Assembly: GCF_039536245.1 (NCBI RefSeq) | Contig: NZ_BAAAYN010000004.1 | Span: 140,914-204,913, forward strand | Length of the DNA stretch: 64,000 bases | Origin: Cryptosporangium minutisporangium | GTDB lineage: Bacteria; Actinomycetota; Actinomycetes; Mycobacteriales; Cryptosporangiaceae | Direction: 5' to 3' | Shown: in pieces, positions 17,706 to 25,426 of the stretch | How positions within the stretch are numbered: the stretch's first letter is position 1 | Layout: each line of letters opens with the position of its first letter | Program-made: the position numbers and the translations under genes | Notes under the pieces: model-generated | Seen by the model: the letters and a program-made list of their open reading frames with translations, nothing else | What the model was told of the DNA's origin: nothing | The model's database searches: none

Positions 17706-17717
17706 TATACAATATGA
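17706..17717. promoter_or_regulatory. AT-rich regulon motif, site A (TATACAATATGA)
   Basis: This 12-bp AT-rich motif touches the start of the first BVMO gene. Three close relatives lie at 20139, 35211 and 37040, each at a promoter of the same catabolic gene set. Either a regulator site or, here, part of a -10 element of a leaderless transcript. Confidence 0.6.
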
Positions 17718-19321
17718 AAATGGCAGAGACATGCGATAACCACGACGTCGTGGTGATCGGTGCCGGGTTCGCCGGCCTGTACGCGCTGCACAAGCTGCGC
17801 GGCCTCGGCTACGACGTGCACGCCGTCGAGGCAGGCTCCGGCGTCGGCGGCACCTGGTACTGGAATCGCTACCCCGGCGCGCGGTGCGACGTCGACAGCA
17901 TCGACTACTGCTACCTCTTCTCCCCCGAACTGCACGCGGAGTGGACCTGGACGGAGCGGTACGCCGGCCAGCCGGAGATCCTCCGGTACGCCGAGCACGT
18001 CGCCGAGCGCTTCGATCTGTTGCCGCTGATCACGTTCGACACCCGCGTCACCGGCGCGGACTTCGATTCGTCCACCGACCGCTGGACGGTCCGGACCGAC
18101 CGCGGCGACGAGATCCGCTGCCGGTTCCTGATCACCGCCGTCGGCTGTCTCTCGGCCGTGCGGACACCCTCGTTGCCCGGCCTCGACCGCTTCGCCGGGC
18201 GGATCGCGCACACCGGACGATGGCCGCGGGACGGCGTCGACTTCACGGGCGCCCGGGCGGGCGTCGTCGGCACCGGCTCCTCCGGGATCCAGCTCATCCC
18301 GCGGATCGCCGAGTCGGCCGACCACCTGACCGTCTTCCAGCGCACCCCGCACTACAGCGTGCCCGCCCGCAACCGCCCGCTCTCCGGCCGCGAGCTGCGG
18401 AGCGCCCAGCAGTCCTACGCCGATGCGGTCCAGCAAGCGCTGAGCACGTCCGGCGGGTACTACATGCCACCCCCTGACCGCAGCGCGCTGGCCGACCCTC
18501 CGGACGCCCGCAGCGCGCGCTACGAGCGCAAGTGGGCCTCGGGCGGGATGGAGATCCTGAGCACCTACAACGACCTGCTCCTCGATCCGGTCGCGAACGA
18601 CACGCTCGCCGAGTTCGTCCGGGACAAGATCCGGCAGATCGTCACCGACCCCGAGACGGCGGCGGCGCTCCAGCCCACGAGCTACCCGATCGGCACCAAG
18701 CGGATCTGCTTGGACACCGACTACTACGCGACGTACAACCGGCTGGACGTCACGCTCGTCGACCTCCGCGTCACCCCGATCGAGCAGGTCGTCGAGACCG
18801 GCGTCGTCACGGCGGGACGCCTGCACGAGCTGGACGTCCTGGTCTTCGCGACCGGCTACGACGCGATCACCGGACCGCTGACCGGGCTCGGCCTGCGGGG
18901 CACCGACGGGCGGGCGCTGGCCGAGCACTGGGCTGACGGTCCGCAAACCCTGCTGGGTGTCGCGGTGGCGGGCTTCCCCAACCTGTTCACGATCACCGGG
19001 CCGGGGAGCCCGTCGGTGCTCACCAACGTCATCCGCTCGATCGAGCAGCACGTCGACTGGATCGCCGACTGCCTGGAGTACCTGCGGGTCCGCGGCGCGA
19101 CCAGGATCGAGGCGGAGACGCAGGCCCAGGAGGAGTGGACCGCGCAGGTCACGTACTTCGCCGACTTCACGCTCTACCCGCGGGCGGACTCCTGGTATCT
19201 CGGCGCGAACATCGAGGGCAAGCCTCGGCAGTTCATGCCGTACGTCGCAGGCCTGCACACGTTCCGCCGGGCCTGCGACGAGGTCGCGGGCGCCGGGTAC
19301 CGCGGGTTCCGGCTCGGGTGA
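17714..19321 (+). CDS. Baeyer-Villiger monooxygenase (cyclohexanone/phenylacetone monooxygenase family)
   Basis: FAD- and NADPH-dependent enzyme of about 535 residues that inserts oxygen next to a ketone to give an ester or lactone. The FAD motif VVVIGAGFAG is near the N-terminus. The class fingerprint GGTWYWNRYPGARCD, the BVMO signature FAGRIAHTGRW (FxGxxxHxxxW) and the NADPH motif VVGTGSSGIQ follow. Start is ambiguous: ATG at 17714 or 17720, without a ribosome site, so it may be leaderless. It is part of the regulon defined by the AT-rich motif and is related to the BVMO at 37914. Confidence 0.93.
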   Translation: MKMAETCDNHDVVVIGAGFAGLYALHKLRGLGYDVHAVEAGSGVGGTWYWNRYPGARCDVDSIDYCYLFSPELHAEWTWTERYAGQPEILRYAEHVAERFDLLPLITFDTRVTGADFDSSTDRWTVRTDRGDEIRCRFLITAVGCLSAVRTPSLPGLDRFAGRIAHTGRWPRDGVDFTGARAGVVGTGSSGIQLIPRIAESADHLTVFQRTPHYSVPARNRPLSGRELRSAQQSYADAVQQALSTSGGYYMPPPDRSALADPPDARSARYERKWASGGMEILSTYNDLLLDPVANDTLAEFVRDKIRQIVTDPETAAALQPTSYPIGTKRICLDTDYYATYNRLDVTLVDLRVTPIEQVVETGVVTAGRLHELDVLVFATGYDAITGPLTGLGLRGTDGRALAEHWADGPQTLLGVAVAGFPNLFTITGPGSPSVLTNVIRSIEQHVDWIADCLEYLRVRGATRIEAETQAQEEWTAQVTYFADFTLYPRADSWYLGANIEGKPRQFMPYVAGLHTFRRACDEVAGAGYRGFRLG

Positions 19322-19335
19322 GCCCTCGCCGGCGC

Positions 19336-20112
19336 TCAGCCGGTCTGCGTGATCATGTCGGGGTAACGCCGGGTGTGCGCGCCGCCGTCGATCGTGTGCA
19401 GTCCGCCGCTGATGAACGACGCCTCGTCTGACGCGAGGAATACCGCGAGGCTCGCCACCTCCGACGGCGCGGCGGCACGGCCCAGCGGCGTGTTCTCCAG
19501 ATAGCCGTGCAGGATGCCGGAGTCCGGCCACAGGCCCTCGGTCAGCGGCGTGCGGACCAGGCCGGGCGCGATCGCGTTCACCCGCACGTTCGCAGGGCCG
19601 AGTTCCAGTGCCGCGACCTCGGTCAGCGCCACGACACCGGCTTTGGCCGCGCAGTACGCGGACATCCCGCGGCCGGGTTGGATCGCGTTCAGGCTGGCCA
19701 CCGTGAGGATCGAGCCGCCGGCACCGCCGTCGCGCAGCACCTGTCCGCCGTGCTTCACGGTGAGGAACACGCCGTTCAGACAGAGCTCGACGACCCGTCG
19801 CCACTCGCCGTAGTCGTGGTCGGCGACCTCCGAGAACGTGCCGCCGCCGGCGTTGGCCACGACGACGTCCAGCCGCCCGAACCGCGTACCGGCCAGCGCG
19901 ACCAGCGCCGCGACGTCGTCCTCGACCGTGACGTCGCAGCGCTGTACGACGACGGAGCCGACCTCCTCGGCGAGGGCCGCCAGGCCGGCCTCGTTGATGT
20001 CACCGGCCACGACCCGCGCACCCTCGGCCACGAACCGCTCGGTGACGGCCCGCCCGATCCCGCTCGCCGCGCCCGTCACCACGGCCACCTTGCCGGTCAA
20101 CCGGTCGCTCAT
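19336..20112 (-). CDS. Short-chain dehydrogenase/reductase (SDR)
   Basis: Classical SDR of 258 residues, probably oxidising a secondary alcohol to the ketone used by the neighbouring BVMO. Cofactor motif VAVVTGAASGIGRAV (TGxxxGxG), structural motif NAG in VVANAGGG, catalytic Ser in TVASLNA and the YCAAK catalytic Tyr/Lys pair are present. D-INEAG after the second strand (VVAGDIN) suggests NAD(H). The ATG at 20112 is preceded by GAAGGG. It diverges from the SnoaL-like gene, with the AT-rich motif midway. Confidence 0.93.
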   Translation of the reverse strand: MSDRLTGKVAVVTGAASGIGRAVTERFVAEGARVVAGDINEAGLAALAEEVGSVVVQRCDVTVEDDVAALVALAGTRFGRLDVVVANAGGGTFSEVADHDYGEWRRVVELCLNGVFLTVKHGGQVLRDGGAGGSILTVASLNAIQPGRGMSAYCAAKAGVVALTEVAALELGPANVRVNAIAPGLVRTPLTEGLWPDSGILHGYLENTPLGRAAAPSEVASLAVFLASDEASFISGGLHTIDGGAHTRRYPDMITQTG

Positions 20113-20138
20113 CCACCCAGTCCCTTCGCAGTATCCCG

Positions 20139-20150
20139 TATAAATTATAT
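20139..20150. promoter_or_regulatory. AT-rich regulon motif, site B (TATAAATTATAT)
   Basis: This site lies 27 bp from the SDR start on one side and 28 bp from the SnoaL-like start on the other. It therefore lies at the centre of the divergent promoter region. The core TATAAATTATA is nearly palindromic. Confidence 0.65.
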
Positions 20151-20178
20151 AGTCGTCTGCACCTGCTGGGGAGGAAAC

Positions 20179-20613
20179 GTGACCGTCTCGTCGACCGATC
20201 GGCTCGACGTCGCCGAGGTCCTGCATGCCTACGCCTGGGCGATCGACACGCAGGACTACGACGCGCTGGCCACCGGCGTCTTCACCGCCGACGTCGTCGC
20301 GGACTACGGCCTGCCCGAGCCGCTGCGCTCGGCCGACGTGGTGGTCGCCTTCATGCGGGCGGCGCACGAACACCTCACCGCGACCCAGCACCTCATCGGC
20401 AACTGCACGGTCCAGGTGTCCGGCGACGCCGCCACCAGCCGCAGCTACGCGTACGCGACGCTGATCCGCCGGGGCGCGCCGGGCGGCGATCGGCTCGCGT
20501 TCGCCGCGCACTACGCCGACGAACTGGTGCGCACCGGCGCCGGCTGGCGGATCCGGAGCCGGGTGGCCCGGATGTTCTTCCGCGACGGCAACCGCGCCGT
20601 GCTGAACGTCTGA
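20179..20613 (+). CDS. SnoaL-like/nuclear transport factor 2 fold protein
   Basis: Small alpha+beta cone protein of 144 residues. The opening DRLDVAEVLHAYAWAIDTQD and FTADVVADYG, then SRSYAYATLIRRG and WRIRSRVARMFF, match SnoaL-like polyketide-cyclase/ketosteroid-isomerase-type proteins. GAGGAAAC precedes the GTG. Its role next to SDR and BVMO genes is unknown; an isomerase, hydratase or dehalogenase-like step is possible. It is divergent from the SDR gene over the shared AT-rich motif. Confidence 0.85.
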   Translation: MTVSSTDRLDVAEVLHAYAWAIDTQDYDALATGVFTADVVADYGLPEPLRSADVVVAFMRAAHEHLTATQHLIGNCTVQVSGDAATSRSYAYATLIRRGAPGGDRLAFAAHYADELVRTGAGWRIRSRVARMFFRDGNRAVLNV

Positions 20614-20619
20614 CCAGCG

Positions 20620-21678
20620 TCAACGACGGGCCTCGTAGACGAGGTTGAACGGCGTCTCGGCCACCCGGCGGAACGTGCGGAAACCGGCCGCCCGCACGAC
20701 GGTTTCGACACCGGCCTCGCCGGCCTGGTTGCCCAGCGCGTCGGCGGCACCTTCGGAGACGGCATGCGGCACGCACAGGAACGTGGAGGCCGAGTAGTAG
20801 ACGCGGCCGACCGGCGTCAGGTTCTCCGCGACCGAGTCGCCGGCGAACGGCTCGACGATCAGCCAGACACCGTCGTCGGACAGCACCGACCGGATGTGCG
20901 CCGCGGCCCCGACCGGGTCGCCCATGTCGTGCAGGCAGTCGAACGTGGCCACCAGCCCGTACTCGCTCCCGGGGAAGTCCTGCGCCCGCGCCACGTCGAA
21001 ATCGCACCGGCCGTCCAGGCTGGCCTCGGACGTCGCCTTACGGGCGAGTTCGACGGACTCCGGGTGCGAGTCGAACCCCCGCACGGACGAGGCGGGGTAG
21101 GCGCTCGCCAGGATGCGGGTCGACGCCCCCAGCCCGCACCCGACGTCCGCGACCGCGACGCCGGCCCTCAGCCGCTCGTCCAACCCGTCGACGGCGGGAA
21201 CCCAGCTGCTGAGCAGGTTCGCCGCGTATCCCGGGCGGAAGAACCGTTCGCACCCGGTGAACACTCCGGGGTGGTGTTCGCCCCAGGGGACCCCCCGGCC
21301 GGTGCGGAACGCGTCCAGGATCTTCGGCTCGTCGGCCAGGCTCGACACCGCGAGCAGGAATGCTCCGGGTAGGCCCAGCCCGTCCGGATCGGCGAAGGCC
21401 AACGCTTGTTCCGGGCTGAGCGAGTACCGCCCGCTGTCGGCGTCGTAAGTGATGTAGTGGCCCGCGGCCTGACCGGGCAGCCACTCCCGGACGTACCGCT
21501 CGGCGGTGTCGGTGTACTGGGCCAGCTCAGCGGCGGTGAGCGGGCCCGCCTCCGCGAGTGCCCGATAGAGACCCAGCTCGTCCCCGATGAGCACGTTGCC
21601 GGCCGACATGGTCGCGCCGAGGTCGTTGACGAAGCGGCCGAGCAGCTCGGCGAGCCGAGTGTCGTCGATGGTGGTCAT
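20620..21678 (-). CDS. Class I SAM-dependent methyltransferase, Rv2258c-like
   Basis: Methyltransferase of 352 residues. An N-terminal winged-helix dimerisation region (about 10-85, with LTAAELAQYTDTAERYVREW) precedes the Rossmann methyltransferase domain. The SAM motif VADVGCGLGAS lies near residue 178 and the motif ATFDCLHDMGDP near 245. The layout matches Rv2258c of Mycobacterium tuberculosis, of unknown substrate. AGGAGGACGC precedes the ATG. It is downstream of a SARP-type regulator on the same strand, which may control it. Confidence 0.88.
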   Translation of the reverse strand: MTTIDDTRLAELLGRFVNDLGATMSAGNVLIGDELGLYRALAEAGPLTAAELAQYTDTAERYVREWLPGQAAGHYITYDADSGRYSLSPEQALAFADPDGLGLPGAFLLAVSSLADEPKILDAFRTGRGVPWGEHHPGVFTGCERFFRPGYAANLLSSWVPAVDGLDERLRAGVAVADVGCGLGASTRILASAYPASSVRGFDSHPESVELARKATSEASLDGRCDFDVARAQDFPGSEYGLVATFDCLHDMGDPVGAAAHIRSVLSDDGVWLIVEPFAGDSVAENLTPVGRVYYSASTFLCVPHAVSEGAADALGNQAGEAGVETVVRAAGFRTFRRVAETPFNLVYEARR

Positions 21679-21788
21679 GCGTCCTCCTGGGAGTGCAGCC
21701 CGATGGGATGCCCCAGCCTGCGACGGCCACGTTGGACCGTCGTTGACGCGAGCCGGGTCGCAACGTTGGAGGAACCTTGGTGTCCTGG

Positions 21789-22559
21789 TCAGCCGAGCAG
21801 CTCGGCATGGGCGTCCTGCACGGCGCGGCACGGGTTGACGCCGAGCTCCTCGCGCAGCAGCACCCGCAGGTACTCGTAGGCGGCGATCGCCTCCGCGACG
21901 TTCCCCCTGGCTGCCAAGGTGCGCATCAGCAGCAGATGCCCGGTCTCCCGCAACGGCGCGACGTCGAGCAGTTCGCGGGCGGCCCGCTCGGCTCCCGCCA
22001 GTTCCGCGCCTCCCAGTTCCAGGCACGCCGTGGCGTAGGCCTCGAGCGCGCGGGCGTGCATCTCGGTGAGGCGGCGGCGCCACGACTCCGCCCACGGCGC
22101 GTCGGTCTCCGGCAGGAACCGGCGGCGGGTCACGAACTGGGCGGGCAGCGACGCCACCCAGGCCCGCCGCCAGTCACCGCGGGCGACCGCCGACTCGGCG
22201 GTGTGCAGCGCGGTGGTGGCCACCTCGACGTCGACGCGCGCTGGTTCGGGCAGCGTCACCGACACCATCGCGCGGCCGCGCAGAACCTCCGGTCCGACCA
22301 CCGCGCGGACCTTCGAGATCAGAACGCTCAGGGCGCTCGACGCCGCCCGCGGCGGTGAGCCGCCCCAGAGGGCGTCGATCAGCACGTCCCGGGACACCTG
22401 TTGACGCCGGGACTGGGCCAGATAACCGAACAGCAGCCGGCCCTGCCGACCCGGCAGCAGGTGGTCGACCCGCCGACCGTGCAGCTCCACCGCGAACGTG
22501 CCGCACAGCTGCACCCGAGTGCAGCTCACCGACTCCGCTGACCCGGCCACGTTGCCCAC
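21789..22559 (-). CDS. SARP-like regulator (BTAD domain)
   Basis: Regulator of 256 residues. The N-terminal half resembles the OmpR-like winged helix of SARPs (QLCGTFAVELHGRRVDHLLP then LFGYLAQSRRQQVSRDVLIDALWG). The C-terminal half is the bacterial transcriptional activation domain, with LEAYATACLELGGAELAGAE and LREELGVNPCRAVQDAHAELL. No ATPase domain follows, so it is the short form. It is upstream of and co-oriented with the methyltransferase gene, 110 bp away. Confidence 0.88.
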   Translation of the reverse strand: MGNVAGSAESVSCTRVQLCGTFAVELHGRRVDHLLPGRQGRLLFGYLAQSRRQQVSRDVLIDALWGGSPPRAASSALSVLISKVRAVVGPEVLRGRAMVSVTLPEPARVDVEVATTALHTAESAVARGDWRRAWVASLPAQFVTRRRFLPETDAPWAESWRRRLTEMHARALEAYATACLELGGAELAGAERAARELLDVAPLRETGHLLLMRTLAARGNVAEAIAAYEYLRVLLREELGVNPCRAVQDAHAELLG

Positions 22560-22608
22560 CTCGACGCATCGGCGCTAGACCTGAGATTACTGCCGGAAGG
22601 GAGCCTCG

Positions 22609-22773
22609 ATGACTCGTCAGGTTCGATGCGAATGCGGCTACACGGCACGCGGTGACACCGACGACGCGGTGATCGACCTGGTCCTCGCCCACCTTACCGT
22701 CGATCATCCCGAGCTGGCCGGCACGGAGACCGCGGACGACATTCGGGACTGGATCGAACTGATCCCGGACTGA
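22609..22773 (+). CDS. DUF1059 family small protein
   Basis: Protein of 54 residues beginning MTRQVRCECGYTARGDTDD and containing HLTVDHPEL and a C-terminal DIRDWIELIPD. This is the DUF1059 pattern: a conserved Cys-x-Cys-Gly followed by a helix with HPEL. The cysteines could bind a metal. GGAAGGGAG lies 6 bases before the ATG. It is divergent from the SARP-like gene. Function unknown. Confidence 0.82.
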   Translation: MTRQVRCECGYTARGDTDDAVIDLVLAHLTVDHPELAGTETADDIRDWIELIPD

Positions 22774-22787
22774 GCGCCGCGGTGGCC

Positions 22788-23279
22788 TCAGCGGTCGGTC
22801 AGCTGCTCACGGGCCGCGGCGAGGACGACCGGATCGGTGCAGCCGGCCGCGTAGCCGGCGATCCGCCTGCGGATGTCCCGGCCGAGCACCCACACCCCGA
22901 TCCGGTGGGCGAGCGGACGGAGCGCCGCCGGTCGGCAGCGGAAGCTGTACCGCCAGGTCGCGACGGTGTGGCCGGACTCTGCGGCCGGTGCGAACCGCCA
23001 GCCGCCGGCGAACCGCTCGAAGAACCACGGACCGCGCACCATCGTCATCCCGACGTGCGTCGGCGGGACGAACGAGACGTACTCGCTGACCATCCGGAGG
23101 CCGTGCCGGGACCGGGTGTACGTCCGCACCCCTTTGCCCGGCACGGTGGCGCCGTCGACGAAGTGCTGCCTGCGGACGAACGGATCCCACCGGTAGCGGA
23201 TCGGCGCGGTGGTCTGGGACACCGCGAAGGCGAGGTCCGGGGTCACCGGGACCGTGATCGACGCTTCGACGACCGGCAC
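22788..23279 (-). CDS. SRPBCC family protein (START-like ligand-binding fold)
   Basis: Protein of 163 residues with the helix-grip fold of polyketide cyclases and Bet v1-like proteins. Evidence is VEASITVPVTPDLAFAVSQT at the start, YSFRCRPAALRPLAHRIGVW and a C-terminal amphipathic helix. The GTG at 23279 has GGAGG 8 bases upstream; the longer open frame upstream is rejected. It binds an unknown small hydrophobic ligand. It lies tail-to-tail with the DUF1059 gene and on the same strand as the dehydrogenase-like gene. Confidence 0.82.
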   Translation of the reverse strand: MPVVEASITVPVTPDLAFAVSQTTAPIRYRWDPFVRRQHFVDGATVPGKGVRTYTRSRHGLRMVSEYVSFVPPTHVGMTMVRGPWFFERFAGGWRFAPAAESGHTVATWRYSFRCRPAALRPLAHRIGVWVLGRDIRRRIAGYAAGCTDPVVLAAAREQLTDR

Positions 23280-23328
23280 CCGTCCATCCTCCGCCCGGCG
23301 CACACCGATGGGAAGTGGTTCCGCGGCG

Positions 23329-24357
23329 CTACCGACGGAGGTCCAGCGAGAGGTGCGGGGAGAGTGCGCGGAGGAAGTCGGCCGCGTCGAAGATCTGCCC
23401 GGCGGAGACGACGCCGACCGCCCTGGTCCGTCCGGTGAGGATGCGGTCGACGGCCTCTCCGACGAGCGGCGCGGTGATCGCGTAGATGTCCTGGCCGCTC
23501 GCCACCGCGCGCCGCTCACTGCCGCCGGCGCGCACGACGACGTCGACCAGGAAGGTCTGGTCGGACCGCCCCCGCTCGTCGACCGCGGCCGGCGCCGGGG
23601 TGTCCGGGGCCGACAGGTCGCGGGCCGCCTCGATCGCCATGTGGGTGCTCACGTCGGGGATCGACAGGTGGCTGGGGATCGTGACGACGTCCGCCATCGT
23701 GAACTCCCCGATCACCTCCCGAAGGCCGAGCGGCTCCGGAAAGCGCCACTTCAGGGTGGGCGCGTCGTCGACGCGGTACTCCAGGCGCCCGTTCGCGTAG
23801 CGGACGCGTCGGCCGTCCCGGCGCTGCCGGGAGACCGCGCCCGCGGCGCGCGTCCCGCCGGTGGGGTGCCAGCTGCTCAGCCCGTACGCGACGTGCGCTT
23901 CGTCGGCCGCCGTCCAGTCGCCCATCGCCGCGGTGGCCAACAGGTCGCCGAGACCGCCGAAGAACGCCATCGCGGGGACGATCGTCGCTCCGGCGGCCCG
24001 AGCGCGCTCCGAGTAGTGCGCGAACGTGTCGGCGTTGGCCTCGATCTCGGCCGCCACGTCGACGTAGGGAATCCCCGCGCGCAAGGCCGCCTCGATCACC
24101 GGGCCGGCGGTCGTCGCGAACGGCCCGGCGGTGTTGACCACGGCCGAGACACCGGCCAGCGCCCGGTCGAGCGAGCCCGGATCGTCGACCGACGCCGGCC
24201 GCGCCTCGAAGCCCGACTCGGACGCCAGCGCGCGCAGCGCCTCCGCGTTGCGGCCGGAGAGCACCGGGACGAACCCACGCTCCCGCAACTCCGCCACGAC
24301 GAACCGACCGGTGTGCCCGTACGCGCCGAAGACCGCCACCATCTGCCCCGAACCCAT
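23329..24357 (-). CDS. Saccharopine dehydrogenase-like NAD(P)-binding protein
   Basis: Protein of 342 residues with an N-terminal Rossmann fold (VAVFGAYGHTGRFVV, GxxGxxG) and conserved VNTAGPFATTAGPVIEAAL and IPYVDVAAEIEA segments. This is the trans-acting enoyl reductase/saccharopine dehydrogenase-like family, not lysine biosynthesis. AGGAGAG lies upstream of the ATG at 24357. It is divergent from a GlxA-type regulator over a 10-bp inverted repeat, so it is the likely regulatory target. The substrate is unknown. Confidence 0.87.
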   Translation of the reverse strand: MGSGQMVAVFGAYGHTGRFVVAELRERGFVPVLSGRNAEALRALASESGFEARPASVDDPGSLDRALAGVSAVVNTAGPFATTAGPVIEAALRAGIPYVDVAAEIEANADTFAHYSERARAAGATIVPAMAFFGGLGDLLATAAMGDWTAADEAHVAYGLSSWHPTGGTRAAGAVSRQRRDGRRVRYANGRLEYRVDDAPTLKWRFPEPLGLREVIGEFTMADVVTIPSHLSIPDVSTHMAIEAARDLSAPDTPAPAAVDERGRSDQTFLVDVVVRAGGSERRAVASGQDIYAITAPLVGEAVDRILTGRTRAVGVVSAGQIFDAADFLRALSPHLSLDLRR

Positions 24358-24423
24358 GGTTCTCTCCTGCGCTCGACTGTTCCGCTGGGACCATCCTGAC
24401 GAGAACGAGCGCCACACCGTGAG

Positions 24424-24458
24424 TGTCCGGAACGACAAGTCCCGTACAGTTCCGGACA
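24424..24458. promoter_or_regulatory. Perfect 10-bp inverted repeat over the start of a GlxA-type regulator
   Basis: TGTCCGGAAC and GTTCCGGACA are exact inverted repeats with a 15-base spacer. The second arm reaches the A of the regulator ATG. A TACAGT -10-like sequence (24445-24450) inside the repeat would place transcription start at the ATG, giving a leaderless message. Autoregulation and control of the divergent gene are inferred. Confidence 0.7.
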
Positions 24459-25402
24459 TGGAGAGCGTTGCGCTGGCCGTCACCGAGGGGATGCTGCACT
24501 TCGAGCTTTCCCTGGCTCACGAGGTGTTCGCCGGCGTCCCGGACGCGGTGACGGTGCCCTGGTACGACGTCACCGTCTGCGGACCGGTCGGCGTCCGGGT
24601 CGGTCGTTTCCGGCTGGAGCCCGACGGCGGGCTCGACCGCCTCCGGCACGCCGACACCGTGATCGTCCCGGGCTGGGCCGACGTCGACGTGGACCCGCCC
24701 GCCGACCTGGTCGACGCGGTGCGGGCGGCGCACGAGGCGGGCGCGCGCGTGGCCTCTCTCTGCACGGGCGCGTTCGTGCTGGCCGCCGCCGGCCTGCTCG
24801 ACGGGAAGCGGGCCACCACCCACTGGGCTCACACCGAGGAGTTGGCCGCTCGCTACCCGCTCGTCGAGGTCGACCCGGACGTGCTCTACGTCGACAACGG
24901 CAGCGTGCTCACCTCCGCGGGCAAGGCCGCCGCGATGGACCTCTGCCTGCACCTGGTCCGCCTCGACCGCGGTTCGTCGATCGCCAACGTGGTCGCCCGC
25001 CGCTTGGTCGTCCCGCCGCACCGGGCCGGCGGGCAGGCCCAGTTCGTCACCACCCCGGTGCCCGCCCAGGACGACCACCCGCTCGCCGCCCTGTTCCCGT
25101 GGGCCCTCGAACGGCTCGCCGAGCCGTTGACCGTGGAGGACCTGGCCCGCCAGGCCGGCATGAGCTCACGTCACCTGGGTCGCCACTTCTCCGCGGTGAC
25201 CGGCACCACCCCGCTGCAGTGGCTGCTCACCCAGCGGATCCGCCACGCCCAGGAACTGCTGGAGAAGACCGACGACAGCGTCGAGACGATCGCGGCGGCC
25301 ACCGGCATGGGCACCGCTACGACGCTGCGCCGGCACTTCAACCGCACGGTCGGTGTGCCCCCGGACGCCTACCGCCGCACGTTCCGCTCACGGACCCGCT
25401 GA
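24458..25402 (+). CDS. GlxA-type AraC family transcriptional regulator
   Basis: Regulator of 314 residues. The DJ-1/PfpI-like domain (about 1-190) contains VIVPGWADVDV, SLCTGAFVLAAAGLL and KRATTHW. The AraC double helix-turn-helix (about 212-312) contains LARQAGMSSRHLGRHF and ends in TVGVPPDAYRRTF. The start is set at MESVALAVTEGMLHF, where the domain begins; there is no ribosome site and the transcript is probably leaderless. It is a paralogue of the regulator at 15672. It probably controls the divergent dehydrogenase-like gene. Confidence 0.93.
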   Translation: MESVALAVTEGMLHFELSLAHEVFAGVPDAVTVPWYDVTVCGPVGVRVGRFRLEPDGGLDRLRHADTVIVPGWADVDVDPPADLVDAVRAAHEAGARVASLCTGAFVLAAAGLLDGKRATTHWAHTEELAARYPLVEVDPDVLYVDNGSVLTSAGKAAAMDLCLHLVRLDRGSSIANVVARRLVVPPHRAGGQAQFVTTPVPAQDDHPLAALFPWALERLAEPLTVEDLARQAGMSSRHLGRHFSAVTGTTPLQWLLTQRIRHAQELLEKTDDSVETIAAATGMGTATTLRRHFNRTVGVPPDAYRRTFRSRTR

Positions 25403-25426
25403 GGCCTCCCGGAGCGCACCCCCGGC

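Noticed and set aside
17708-17713. TACAAT as a simple -10 box explaining the AT-rich motif
   Set aside because: It could work at site A, but at site D the ribosome site follows immediately, so one promoter explanation does not fit all four sites.
17399-19804. An 801-codon open frame on the minus strand
   Set aside because: It is antisense to a well-supported BVMO gene and has Arg/Gly/Pro-rich shadow composition. Only its last 77 codons, with their own ribosome site, are kept as a possible small gene.
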